From positions 7,663 through 71,662 of the forward strand of contig CAMPKA010000014.1 in the NCBI GenBank assembly GCA_946887075.1: a stretch of DNA of 64,000 nt, written 5' to 3'. Numbering within the stretch: position 1 is the first letter of the stretch; every line of letters begins with the position of its first letter. The notes beneath the pieces were generated by a model, which made no database searches, was not told where the DNA came from, and was given only the letters and a program-made list of their open reading frames with translations. The position numbers and the translations under genes were made by a program. Below, one piece after another: positions 43,733-51,843 of this stretch. This DNA comes from an uncultured Salinimicrobium sp. GTDB taxonomy: Bacteria; Bacteroidota; Bacteroidia; Flavobacteriales; Flavobacteriaceae.

Positions 43733-46700
43733 ATGTTTTCAAGATTTATCACCTTTTTTTTATACAACAGGCTGCTCACAGCCATTGTACTTCTGTTTTT
43801 TATCGGTTGGGGGATCGCAACCGCTCCCTTTGACTGGAAAAGCGGAATATTTCCCAGGGATCCGGTTCCGGTAGATGCCATCCCGGACCTTGGGGAGAAC
43901 CAGCAAATCGTTTATACGGAATGGGCTGGAAGATCTCCTCAGGATATCGAGGACCAAATTACCTATCCGCTCACAACGGCGCTCCTGGGGATTCCAGGAG
44001 TGGAAACCGTTCGGAGCACCTCGATGTTCGGCTTTTCCAGTATCAACATCATCTTTGAGGAAGATATCGAATTTTACTGGTCCCGGTCCAGGATCCTGGA
44101 GAAGATCAACTCCCTGCCTCCGGACTTGCTTCCCCCGGACGTCCAGCCCAGCCTCGGTCCTGACGCTACCGCTCTGGGGCAGGTTTTCTGGTATACGCTC
44201 GAAGGCCGGGATCCTGAGGGCAATGTCACCGGAGGTTGGGATCTTCATGAGATCAGATCGGTACAGGATTTTTATGTGAAATTGGGATTGTCCGGAGTGG
44301 ATGGTGTTTCAGAAGTAGCCTCGGTCGGAGGTTTTGTAAGGGAGTACCAGGTCGATGTGGATCCTGATGCCCTCAAGGCCTACAATATCGGAATTGATGA
44401 GGTGGTTGATGCCGTGAGAAATTCCAACAGGGACATCGGAGCCAAAACCATCGAGATTAATAAGGCTGAATATCTGGTCCGAGGACTGGGATACATCGAA
44501 TCGGTAGAGGATATCGAGAACACAGTGGTGGCGATGCGTGAAGAGACCCCTATTATGATTTCCGACGTCGCAGTTGTCGGTCTGGGACCCGCAGAAAGAC
44601 GTGGGGTTCTTGATAAAGCCGGGGCAGAAGTTGTCGGCGGGGTAGTGGTGGCCAGGTATGGGTCGAACCCCTTAGCCGTAATCAACAGGGTCAAGCAGCA
44701 AATCAGGGAAATGAAGCCAGGTATGCCCACCAAAGTTCTGGAAGATGGCACCCTCAGCAGGCTGACCATCGTCCCCTTTTACGACAGGACTGAACTGATC
44801 CAGGAGACCCTCGGTACTCTTGAAGAGGCCCTTTCGCACGAGATCCTGATCAGCATCATCGTGGTGGTCATCCTGGTGCTTAATATAAGGGCATCCATCC
44901 TGATTTCAAGCTTGCTCCCCCTGGCTGTCCTGATGACCTTTATCGCCATGCGGGTCTTTGGTGTAGACGCCAATATTGTCGCCCTGTCAGGTATTGCAAT
45001 CGCTATCGGGGTAATGGTCGACGTGGGAATTGTATTTGTGGAGAACACGCTCCGGCACCTGGAGACGGAAGAGAATAGGGGGGTTCGGGGTGAGTCTCTG
45101 CTGCGCGTCATCCGGACCGCAACTGTGGAGGTAGGCCCGGCGGTGACCACTGCGCTTGCTACCACTGTTGTGAGTTTTCTTCCCGTATTCTTTATGGAAC
45201 ATGCGGAGGGCAAATTGTTTAGGCCTCTGGCCTTTACCAAAACCTTTGCCCTGGTTGCCGCCTTTGTTGTAGGGATTATGATTCTTCCGATGTTCTCCTA
45301 TTATTTCTTTTCCTTCAGGTTGCATAAGGCGCGGGTTTCCAGAATCTGGAATTGGTCCCTCATTGTGGTGGGCCTGGCCTTAACAGTTATATTCGGGATG
45401 TGGTTGCCCCTGGCTTTGACCTTTATCGGTATTCTGAGGCTTCTCGAGCAAAGAAATCCGCAATTCCTCGGTCGGTACTCCCGTAATATCACACTCTTTA
45501 TCATTCTGGCTGTGACCATTTTGTTCCTGGCTGAACAGTGGATGCCGCTGGGATATGAAAACTCCCTGGTGGGAAATTATCTCTTCACTCTTATACTTCT
45601 CGCCGTCACCCTGGTCGCTCTGATGGCGGTTGTGAAGTTCTATGAACCTATTCTGAAGTGGTGCCTGTCCCACAAAACAACTTTCCTTTCCATTCCCCTT
45701 GTCACCATTTTCCTGGGTTTATTGATCTGGCTGGGCTTTCCACAAATGTTTGCACCTCTGGCCAGGGGCGCCGAAGCAGTGGGATGGGAATTGGATGAAT
45801 CGGAAGGCTGGGAAGCCGCCACGGCAGTTTTTCCTGGGGTAGGCAAGGAATTCATGCCTACGTTGAACGAAGGTACCTTTCTGTTGATGCCAAGCGCCAT
45901 GCCTCATGTAGGGCTGGAAGAGGCCAAGGAAATCCTTCAGCAACTCGATATGGCGGTGACGAGTATTCCGGAAGTGGAGGTTGCCGTAGGCAAACTCGGA
46001 CGTGTGGAAAGCGCCATTGATCCTGCCCCTATCTCCATGTATGAAAATGTGGTCCAGTATGAGTCGGAATACATCAGCCGGGACGGAGAAATGCTGCGCT
46101 TCCGGGTAGACGGGGATGGGAATTTTCTTTTGGCTGAGGGAGGAAGCATTTCACATGAGAAAGCAGTCCTGCGGGACATAACCGCCGAAGATCTGATCCC
46201 GGATGAGGACGGCGCCTTCTTCAGAAACTGGAGGGATCACATCGAAGATCCGGATGATATCTGGGAGGAGATTGTCCAGGCCTCTCAACTCCCTGGCATC
46301 ACTTCTTCTCCAAAGCTGCAACCGATAGAGACTCGGCTGATCATGCTACAGACAGGAATGCGGGCTCCTATGGGGATCAAGGTATTCGGTCCTGATCTCG
46401 AAACCATCCAGGAATTCGGGTTCCGTCTCGAGGAGATCCTCCGACAGGTTCCTGGAGTAAAGGATGAGGCAGTGTACGCGGAAAGGATTGTTGGGAAACC
46501 CTATCTCGAACTGGATATCGATCGGGGGAAGATCGCCAGGTATGGCCTTTCGATCGAGAAGGTCCAGCAGGTTATCGGAACAGCGATCGGGGGGAATGAG
46601 ATCACCTCTACCGTCGAAGGCAGAGAGCGTTATCCTGTTAGGGTGAGATATCCCCGGGAATTGCGGAATTCCCCTGATGAGATTGCGGAAATTCTTGTTC

Positions 46701-47563
46701 CCACCCCAACAGGCGCCCAGATTCCTTTGGGTCAGCTTGTGGAGATCAGGTATACCAGGGGCCCTCAGATGATCAAGAGCGAAGACACCTTTTTGATCGG
46801 GTACGTACTCTTTGACAAGGAGGAAGATCGGGCAGAGGTGGATGTTGTGAACGCGGCCCAGGACCTAATCGCGGACAAGATTGCCTCCGGACAACTTGAA
46901 GTCCCAGCCGGAGTACGATTTGAATTTTCAGGAGATTATCAGAATCAGGTTCGGGCGATGAAAAGACTGTCCATTGTCATTCCCGTCTCCCTGGTGATCA
47001 TTTTTCTGCTGCTGTATTTCCAATTCAAGACAGTGATTGCCTCGACTATTCATTTTTCAGGCGTATTCGTGGCTTTTGCAGGAGGCTTTATCATGATTTG
47101 GCTTTATGGGCAGCCATGGTTCCTGGATTTCAATATATCAGGGGTGAACATGCGGGATCTTTTTCAGGTCCATCCTGTGAATCTCAGCGTGGCAGTCTGG
47201 GTCGGATTTATCGCGCTCTTCGGGATCGCCACGGATGATGGAGTGCTGATGGGAACCTATATCCATCAGGTCTTTGAACGAAGGAACCCGCGAACGATTC
47301 CGGCAGTGCGGGCAGCGGTGCTGGAAGCGGGGAGAAAACGGGTACGGCCGGCGATGATGACCACGGCGGTCACAATCATTGCCCTGTATCCTGTACTTAC
47401 CAGTACCGGGAAGGGAGCGGATATCATGGTTCCCATGGCCATTCCCATAGTTGGGGGAATGATCATTCAGATCATGACCATTTTTGTAGTGCCTGTACTT
47501 CAGACCATCTGGAGGGAAACGGTCATTACCAGAAACCAGAAAAAAACAAAGGGTTATGAATAG
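43733..47563 (+). CDS. cusA: CusA-type heavy-metal RND efflux pump, enlarged
   Basis: 1276 residues versus about 1047 for E. coli CusA. The three methionines that bind Cu(I)/Ag(I) in CusA (573, 623, 672) align with Met719 (FLLMPSAMP), Met769 (PISMYENV) and Met871 (LIMLQTGM); the first spacing of 50 residues is identical. This favours copper/silver over zinc/cobalt. The TM4 Asp is kept (IGVMVDVGIVFVEN), but the CusA Glu939/Lys984 positions read Asp (IATDDGV) and Ala (VRPAMMT). Extra length comes from about four additional hydrophobic segments near residues 535-650 and periplasmic insertions near 685-705 and 780-840. It overlaps the TolC-type gene by 8 bases. Confidence 0.9.
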   Translation: MFSRFITFFLYNRLLTAIVLLFFIGWGIATAPFDWKSGIFPRDPVPVDAIPDLGENQQIVYTEWAGRSPQDIEDQITYPLTTALLGIPGVETVRSTSMFGFSSINIIFEEDIEFYWSRSRILEKINSLPPDLLPPDVQPSLGPDATALGQVFWYTLEGRDPEGNVTGGWDLHEIRSVQDFYVKLGLSGVDGVSEVASVGGFVREYQVDVDPDALKAYNIGIDEVVDAVRNSNRDIGAKTIEINKAEYLVRGLGYIESVEDIENTVVAMREETPIMISDVAVVGLGPAERRGVLDKAGAEVVGGVVVARYGSNPLAVINRVKQQIREMKPGMPTKVLEDGTLSRLTIVPFYDRTELIQETLGTLEEALSHEILISIIVVVILVLNIRASILISSLLPLAVLMTFIAMRVFGVDANIVALSGIAIAIGVMVDVGIVFVENTLRHLETEENRGVRGESLLRVIRTATVEVGPAVTTALATTVVSFLPVFFMEHAEGKLFRPLAFTKTFALVAAFVVGIMILPMFSYYFFSFRLHKARVSRIWNWSLIVVGLALTVIFGMWLPLALTFIGILRLLEQRNPQFLGRYSRNITLFIILAVTILFLAEQWMPLGYENSLVGNYLFTLILLAVTLVALMAVVKFYEPILKWCLSHKTTFLSIPLVTIFLGLLIWLGFPQMFAPLARGAEAVGWELDESEGWEAATAVFPGVGKEFMPTLNEGTFLLMPSAMPHVGLEEAKEILQQLDMAVTSIPEVEVAVGKLGRVESAIDPAPISMYENVVQYESEYISRDGEMLRFRVDGDGNFLLAEGGSISHEKAVLRDITAEDLIPDEDGAFFRNWRDHIEDPDDIWEEIVQASQLPGITSSPKLQPIETRLIMLQTGMRAPMGIKVFGPDLETIQEFGFRLEEILRQVPGVKDEAVYAERIVGKPYLELDIDRGKIARYGLSIEKVQQVIGTAIGGNEITSTVEGRERYPVRVRYPRELRNSPDEIAEILVPTPTGAQIPLGQLVEIRYTRGPQMIKSEDTFLIGYVLFDKEEDRAEVDVVNAAQDLIADKIASGQLEVPAGVRFEFSGDYQNQVRAMKRLSIVIPVSLVIIFLLLYFQFKTVIASTIHFSGVFVAFAGGFIMIWLYGQPWFLDFNISGVNMRDLFQVHPVNLSVAVWVGFIALFGIATDDGVLMGTYIHQVFERRNPRTIPAVRAAVLEAGRKRVRPAMMTTAVTIIALYPVLTSTGKGADIMVPMAIPIVGGMIIQIMTIFVVPVLQTIWRETVITRNQKKTKGYE

Positions 47564-48806
47564 ACCACTTATCTTATTGATCCTTATAATGTGCAGCTCG
47601 GGTACTACCGGGGCAGCCCAGTCCCTGGAGCAGTACCTGCTGAGAGCTGCCCGGGAAAATCCTGCTATAAAGGCGTCCTATTCAGAATTTCAGGCAGCCC
47701 TGGAGGAGGTTCCCCAGGTGCGGAGCCTTCCTGACCCTCAGCTGACCATGACGGCCTTTGGCAGCATGGTCGAAACGCGTCTGGGTCCCCAGGAAGCCCG
47801 TTTCAGCCTGATGCAGATGTTCCCGTGGTTCGGCACCTTGGAAGCCAGGGAAGAGGTTGCGGCGATAATGGCAGAGGCTCGCTTCCAGGATTTCCTCGAA
47901 AGGCGGAATGCAATTCTGTACGAGGTGAGCCAACGATATTATGAACTCTTTGCTCTGGAAAAGCAGCTTGAGTTCCAGGAGGAGAATCTCGAGATTGTGA
48001 GTGATCTGAAATCCCTTGCACTTTCTCAGGTGCGTGCAGGAACCGGATCCCTGGCGGATGTTCTGCAAACGGAGATCAGGATCGACCAAAACCGAACTTC
48101 ACTGCAGGTTCTTGAATTGAAGAGGAGCAGCATTGCAGCTGCCCTGAACCTGCTGCTGAACCGGCCTTCTGAAACACCTGTGATTATCGATGGGGAAATT
48201 GACCTGGAGGCGATTACAGATACGCTTTCTCCTGAGCACAATCCCAAAGTTGAGGAGATGGAGCTCATGGCTGCAGCATACAGGGCAAGGAAGGAGGTGG
48301 CTCGAAAAGAGGGGTACCCTTCAATGGGAATAGGCCTGGACTATGTCATCATCGGAGAACGCCATGATATGGTGGTGGATCAGAGCGGTCGTGATGCGAT
48401 TATGCCCATGCTGAGCGTTAGTCTTCCGATTTTTCGCAAGAAAAACAGGGCCGCGCAACGCCAGGCTGGACTCATGGCTGCCAGTTATCTGCAGGAGAAG
48501 GAAGCAAGGGAGAATGAGCTGCGCGCGAACTGGGAAGCTGCTCATTTTGACATGGCGGAGGCGCTGAAGTTGCTCGAGCTATACCAAAAACAGATCAAAA
48601 ATGCAGAGGAGGTATTACAACTTCTGACCTCCTCTTATCAGAATGCAGGTTCCAGGTTTCGGGAAATTCTTGAGATCAGGCAGGATCTCCTGGGTTACCG
48701 CTTCTCTAAGGCGGCTGCAATGGCAGACTACGCCGAGGCGAAAGCACGGTTAAAGTATTTAAACGGGAATATATTCAAAGATTATGACAACAAAGAACAA
48801 GAATAG
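47556..48806 (+). CDS. TolC-family outer-membrane efflux channel
   Basis: 416 residues with a signal peptide (MCSSGTTGAAQ). Two OEP repeats form long coiled helices; typical segments are ARENPAIKASYSEFQAALEEVPQVRSLPDPQLT, GTGSLADVLQTEIRIDQN and the second-half RAAQRQAGLMAASYLQEKEA. It would complete the tripartite pump with the CusA- and CusB-type proteins. Methionine-rich patches (LTMTAFGSMVETR) near the mature N-terminus fit the Cus class. It overlaps cusA by 8 and cusB by 23 bases. Confidence 0.9.
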   Translation: MNRPLILLILIMCSSGTTGAAQSLEQYLLRAARENPAIKASYSEFQAALEEVPQVRSLPDPQLTMTAFGSMVETRLGPQEARFSLMQMFPWFGTLEAREEVAAIMAEARFQDFLERRNAILYEVSQRYYELFALEKQLEFQEENLEIVSDLKSLALSQVRAGTGSLADVLQTEIRIDQNRTSLQVLELKRSSIAAALNLLLNRPSETPVIIDGEIDLEAITDTLSPEHNPKVEEMELMAAAYRARKEVARKEGYPSMGIGLDYVIIGERHDMVVDQSGRDAIMPMLSVSLPIFRKKNRAAQRQAGLMAASYLQEKEARENELRANWEAAHFDMAEALKLLELYQKQIKNAEEVLQLLTSSYQNAGSRFREILEIRQDLLGYRFSKAAAMADYAEAKARLKYLNGNIFKDYDNKEQE

Positions 48807-50550
48807 AATATACCTGGGTGCAGCCGTAATTGTTGGGCTGTTGCTCGGATGGGTGTTCTTCGGCGGGGACGGCTCGGAGGCGCCTGATGGGGAAAAGCAC
48901 ACGCACACTACGGAAGCTGCTGTCTGGACCTGCGCCATGCATCCGCAGATTAGGTCGGAAGAGCCAGGGCAATGCCCGATCTGCGGAATGGACCTGATTC
49001 CAGTGGAGCAGGCAGCTTCAGCCAATGATCCAGCAGCCGTTCAAATGAGCGAGTATGCGATGAAACTCGCCAATGTGCAAACCCGGGAAGTAGGGGAGGA
49101 ATTCGCTCAAAACAAGCTGCGGCTCAACGGAAAGATAGTGGTCGACGAGACCAATTCCTATACGCAGTCAACCCACCTCCCAGGGAGAGTGGAACAACTG
49201 CTGGTCAATTTTACCGGAGAAAAAATCCGGCGGGGGGATCCGCTTGCGGTCATATATTCCCCTGAAATGGTGACCGCTCAGCAGGAGCTGTTACAGGCTT
49301 ATGCGATGCGAGAAACGCAGCCTGAACTTTACGAAGCGACCCGCCAGAAGCTGCGCAACTGGAAGGTGAGTGAGCAACAGATCAACAGGATCATCGAAAA
49401 CGGTCGTCCCAGTGACCGTTTTACCATTTATGCTGATGTCGCAGGAGTCGTAACTGAAAAGATGGTTGAATTGGGAGATTACGTGGAAAGGGGAAGTCCG
49501 CTTTATCAGATCGCAGATCTCGGAGAAGTTTGGGTGCTTTTCGATTTGTACGAGCAGAACATCGGGCTGGTCGAAGAAGGGGACTCCCTTACCTTTACGG
49601 TAGCTTCCATTCCCGGCCGGGAATTCCGGGGAACGATTGATTTCATCGATCCGCTGGTAGACAGGCAAACTCGTGTGGCGACAGCGAGGGTGAAGCAGGA
49701 GAACGCCTCCGGAATACTCAAGCCTGGGATGTATGCCACAGGCATCATCTCTGAACCTTTTGAACACGAACAGGCAGCACTGACCATTCCGGAATCGGCG
49801 GTTCTCTGGACAGGAAAAAGGTCTGTTGTGTACGTGAAAAAGGACAACGATGGTGTTCCTTCCTTCGTGATGCGGGAGGTGATTATAGGTCCGTCGTTGG
49901 GAGAAGCCTACATCGTTCAGGAGGGACTCCGGCCAGGAGAGGAAATTGTGGTCAACGGTACTTTTACAGTCGATGCTGCTGCCCAGTTGGCCGGGAAACC
50001 CAGCATGATGAATCCTGATTCAATTGAGCAAGGAAATATTCAGGGCTCAGGCGACCTGAGGACATCTCTCAATTCGGCAAACCATGAATTTCAGGGTCTG
50101 GCAGGGGAGGATTTCCTGGAGGCTATCAGAGGAACGATACCCGTGTACCTGAAGCTCAAAAACGCCTTGGTTGCCAGCGATCGAAAGGCTGCATCCGATG
50201 CCGCCACCGCCCTGGCTGAGCGTGTCAGCGGGATAACTACGGGAGATCTCAAAGGGAACGCACTTGGCTTTTGGGAAGAAAAGCGGGACGTACTGGTGGA
50301 GCATAGCCGCGCCCTTGGACAGTCCGATAATATTGGGGCGCAACGCAAGGATTTTGTTTATCTTTCTGAGGCTTTGATCAGGACGATAGCCTCCTTCGGA
50401 GCAGCCAAGGGACTCTTGTATATTGACTACTGTCCCATGGCGAATTCTGATAGTGGAGCCTACTGGCTTAGTGAAACAGCTGAGATTCGGAATCCCTATT
50501 ATGGATCATCAATGTTAACTTGTGGAGAAATCGTTAAAGAACTTAATTAA
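48784..50550 (+). CDS. cusB: CusB-type periplasmic adaptor with metal-binding and DUF3347-like domains
   Basis: 588 residues. One N-terminal anchor (about 8-25). Residues about 48-76 form a heavy-metal-binding domain (WTCAMHPQI...CPICGMDLIP). Residues about 90-410 are the membrane-fusion protein body, with LPGRVEQLLVNFTGEKI (lipoyl), a short helical hairpin, EKMVELGDYVERGSPLYQIADL and the beta-barrel PGREFRGTIDFIDP. Residues about 440-588 are a DUF3347-like module (ALVASDRKAASDAATALAERV, DYCPMANSDSGAYWLS, RNPYYGSSMLTCGE) homologous to the next gene. It connects pump and channel and probably passes Cu(I)/Ag(I). Confidence 0.9.
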   Translation: MTTKNKNRIYLGAAVIVGLLLGWVFFGGDGSEAPDGEKHTHTTEAAVWTCAMHPQIRSEEPGQCPICGMDLIPVEQAASANDPAAVQMSEYAMKLANVQTREVGEEFAQNKLRLNGKIVVDETNSYTQSTHLPGRVEQLLVNFTGEKIRRGDPLAVIYSPEMVTAQQELLQAYAMRETQPELYEATRQKLRNWKVSEQQINRIIENGRPSDRFTIYADVAGVVTEKMVELGDYVERGSPLYQIADLGEVWVLFDLYEQNIGLVEEGDSLTFTVASIPGREFRGTIDFIDPLVDRQTRVATARVKQENASGILKPGMYATGIISEPFEHEQAALTIPESAVLWTGKRSVVYVKKDNDGVPSFVMREVIIGPSLGEAYIVQEGLRPGEEIVVNGTFTVDAAAQLAGKPSMMNPDSIEQGNIQGSGDLRTSLNSANHEFQGLAGEDFLEAIRGTIPVYLKLKNALVASDRKAASDAATALAERVSGITTGDLKGNALGFWEEKRDVLVEHSRALGQSDNIGAQRKDFVYLSEALIRTIASFGAAKGLLYIDYCPMANSDSGAYWLSETAEIRNPYYGSSMLTCGEIVKELN

Positions 50551-50573
50551 TCAATAACCTAAACAAAGACAAA

Positions 50574-51161
50574 ATGAAAAAATCATCAGTTGTATTATCA
50601 GGCCTTACCATGGTTTTCGTTATGAGCTCCTGCGTGGACTCTAAAAAAGAAGAGGGAGTGGAGGATGCTGCGCCTCCCATGCAGAATGAAATGCACGTTG
50701 AAAATGAGGAGGAGAAAAGTAGCAGTGACAGCAATCTCGATGACGGGGCTACTGCAGAGGTAAATTTCAGCGATGAACGCGTTGCCGCCGTCTATGAAGA
50801 TTATAGCCGTCTGAAGAGCAATCTGGTCAATTCCGATGCCAAGGCCGCCTCTGAAAGCGCCGCGGAACTCTTAGAGGCCATGGGAGAAACGGAAGATTCC
50901 CAGGAAATCACCAGCGCGGCTGAAAAGATTTCCAGCACGGAGGATATCGATCAGCAGCGGGTTGCTTTTGCCGACCTGACAGCAGGGATGGAAGAAATGA
51001 TTGCCGGAGCAGTAGTCTTGGGAAGTGTTTATAAGCAGTTCTGCCCGATGGCTTTCGGAGGTGACGGGGGCTTTTGGCTATCCTCTTCTGCTGAGGTGAG
51101 AAACCCCTACTTTGGAGACCGCATGTTGAAATGCGGAAGTGTCAGGGACACGATAAAATAA
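50574..51161 (+). CDS. DUF3347-like copper-associated lipoprotein
   Basis: 195 residues with a lipobox (VMSSC) followed by an acidic linker. The C-terminal half repeats the module fused to the CusB C-terminus: NLVNSDAKAASESAAELLEAM, then FCPMAFGGDGGFWLSSSAEV and RNPYFGDRMLKCGSV. Two cysteines, Met and His/Asp positions could chelate a soft metal. It lies 23 bases after cusB and is followed by a strong terminator, so it ends the efflux operon. A periplasmic metal buffer or chaperone handing ions to CusB is the favoured reading. Confidence 0.85.
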   Translation: MKKSSVVLSGLTMVFVMSSCVDSKKEEGVEDAAPPMQNEMHVENEEEKSSSDSNLDDGATAEVNFSDERVAAVYEDYSRLKSNLVNSDAKAASESAAELLEAMGETEDSQEITSAAEKISSTEDIDQQRVAFADLTAGMEEMIAGAVVLGSVYKQFCPMAFGGDGGFWLSSSAEVRNPYFGDRMLKCGSVRDTIK

Positions 51162-51170
51162 TGACCATGG

Positions 51171-51196
51171 CCCTTCCTGAGGGAAGGGTCTTTTTT
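51171..51196 (+). terminator. Terminator of the cus-type operon
   Basis: CCCTTCC - TGAG - GGAAGGG, a perfect 7-base-pair stem with a 4-base loop, followed by TCTTTTTT. Strong intrinsic terminator between the DUF3347 gene and the regulator. Confidence 0.9.
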
Positions 51197-51207
51197 AACC
51201 CTAATCG

Positions 51208-51768
51208 ATGAAGCTCATCATCAAGAATATGGTATGCAACAGATGCATCTCGGCGGTGGAGAAACACCTAACCTCCTCGGGATTTTCCGTACTGTCAGTT
51301 TCACTCGGAGAAGCTGAAGTAGCTGAAAACCTTGGTATTGAGGAGAAAAGGAGACTTGACCAGGGGCTCAGAAAGCTCGGGTTCGAACTGATAGGGGACC
51401 GAAAGACCAGATTGATAGAGAGCGTAAAAAGGGAGATCATTGAGACCTTCAATACCCTAGATCCGCTACCGGACAGGAATTTCTCCGAATATCTGGCTGA
51501 AAAGTTTCACCAGGATTATTCCGGCCTGAGCAGGTTGTTTTCTGAAATCCAGGGAACGACCCTGGAGAAGTACATCATCCAGCTTAAGATTGAGAAGACC
51601 AAGGAACTCCTGGTCTATGGGGAACTTACCCTTAGCGAAATCGCCTATCGCCTGAATTACTCCAGTGTTTCCCATCTCAGTAGCCAGTTCAAAAAGGTAA
51701 CGGGACTGACCCCCACCCACTTTAAGAAGATCAAGGTAAAAAGGCGCATTCCTTTGGACCGGTTGTAG
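51208..51768 (+). CDS. Metal-domain/AraC-HTH fusion regulator
   Basis: 186 residues. Residues 1-70 look like a heavy-metal-associated (HMA, ferredoxin-like) domain with the ligand motif Met8-x-Cys10-x-x-Cys13 (MVCNRC) and the helix ISAVEKHL. Residues about 95-186 are a complete AraC-type double HTH (LSRLFSEIQGTTLEKYIIQLKI, LTLSEIAYRLNYSSVSHLSSQFKK, GLTPTHFKK). There is no cupin sensor, so copper or a related ion binding at the HMA part is the likely signal. It sits 11 bases after the cus terminator and 75 bases before copA, between the two export systems it probably controls. Confidence 0.85.
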   Translation: MKLIIKNMVCNRCISAVEKHLTSSGFSVLSVSLGEAEVAENLGIEEKRRLDQGLRKLGFELIGDRKTRLIESVKREIIETFNTLDPLPDRNFSEYLAEKFHQDYSGLSRLFSEIQGTTLEKYIIQLKIEKTKELLVYGELTLSEIAYRLNYSSVSHLSSQFKKVTGLTPTHFKKIKVKRRIPLDRL

Positions 51769-51780
51769 GTTGCAAAAGTT

Positions 51781-51807
51781 TTCCGGAATTCTATAACCCA
51801 TTTCCGG
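51781..51807. promoter_or_regulatory. Direct TTCCGG repeats at 21-base spacing before copA
   Basis: TTCCGG occurs at 51781-51786 (within the palindrome TTCCGGAA) and again at 51802-51807. The 21-base spacing is two helical turns, as expected for the two HTH units of an AraC-type protein. The pair lies 36-63 bases before the copA ATG. Confidence 0.4.
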
Positions 51808-51843
51808 CCTTTTCCTTCGAAATTTGAAAAAAAGAGTAGACCG

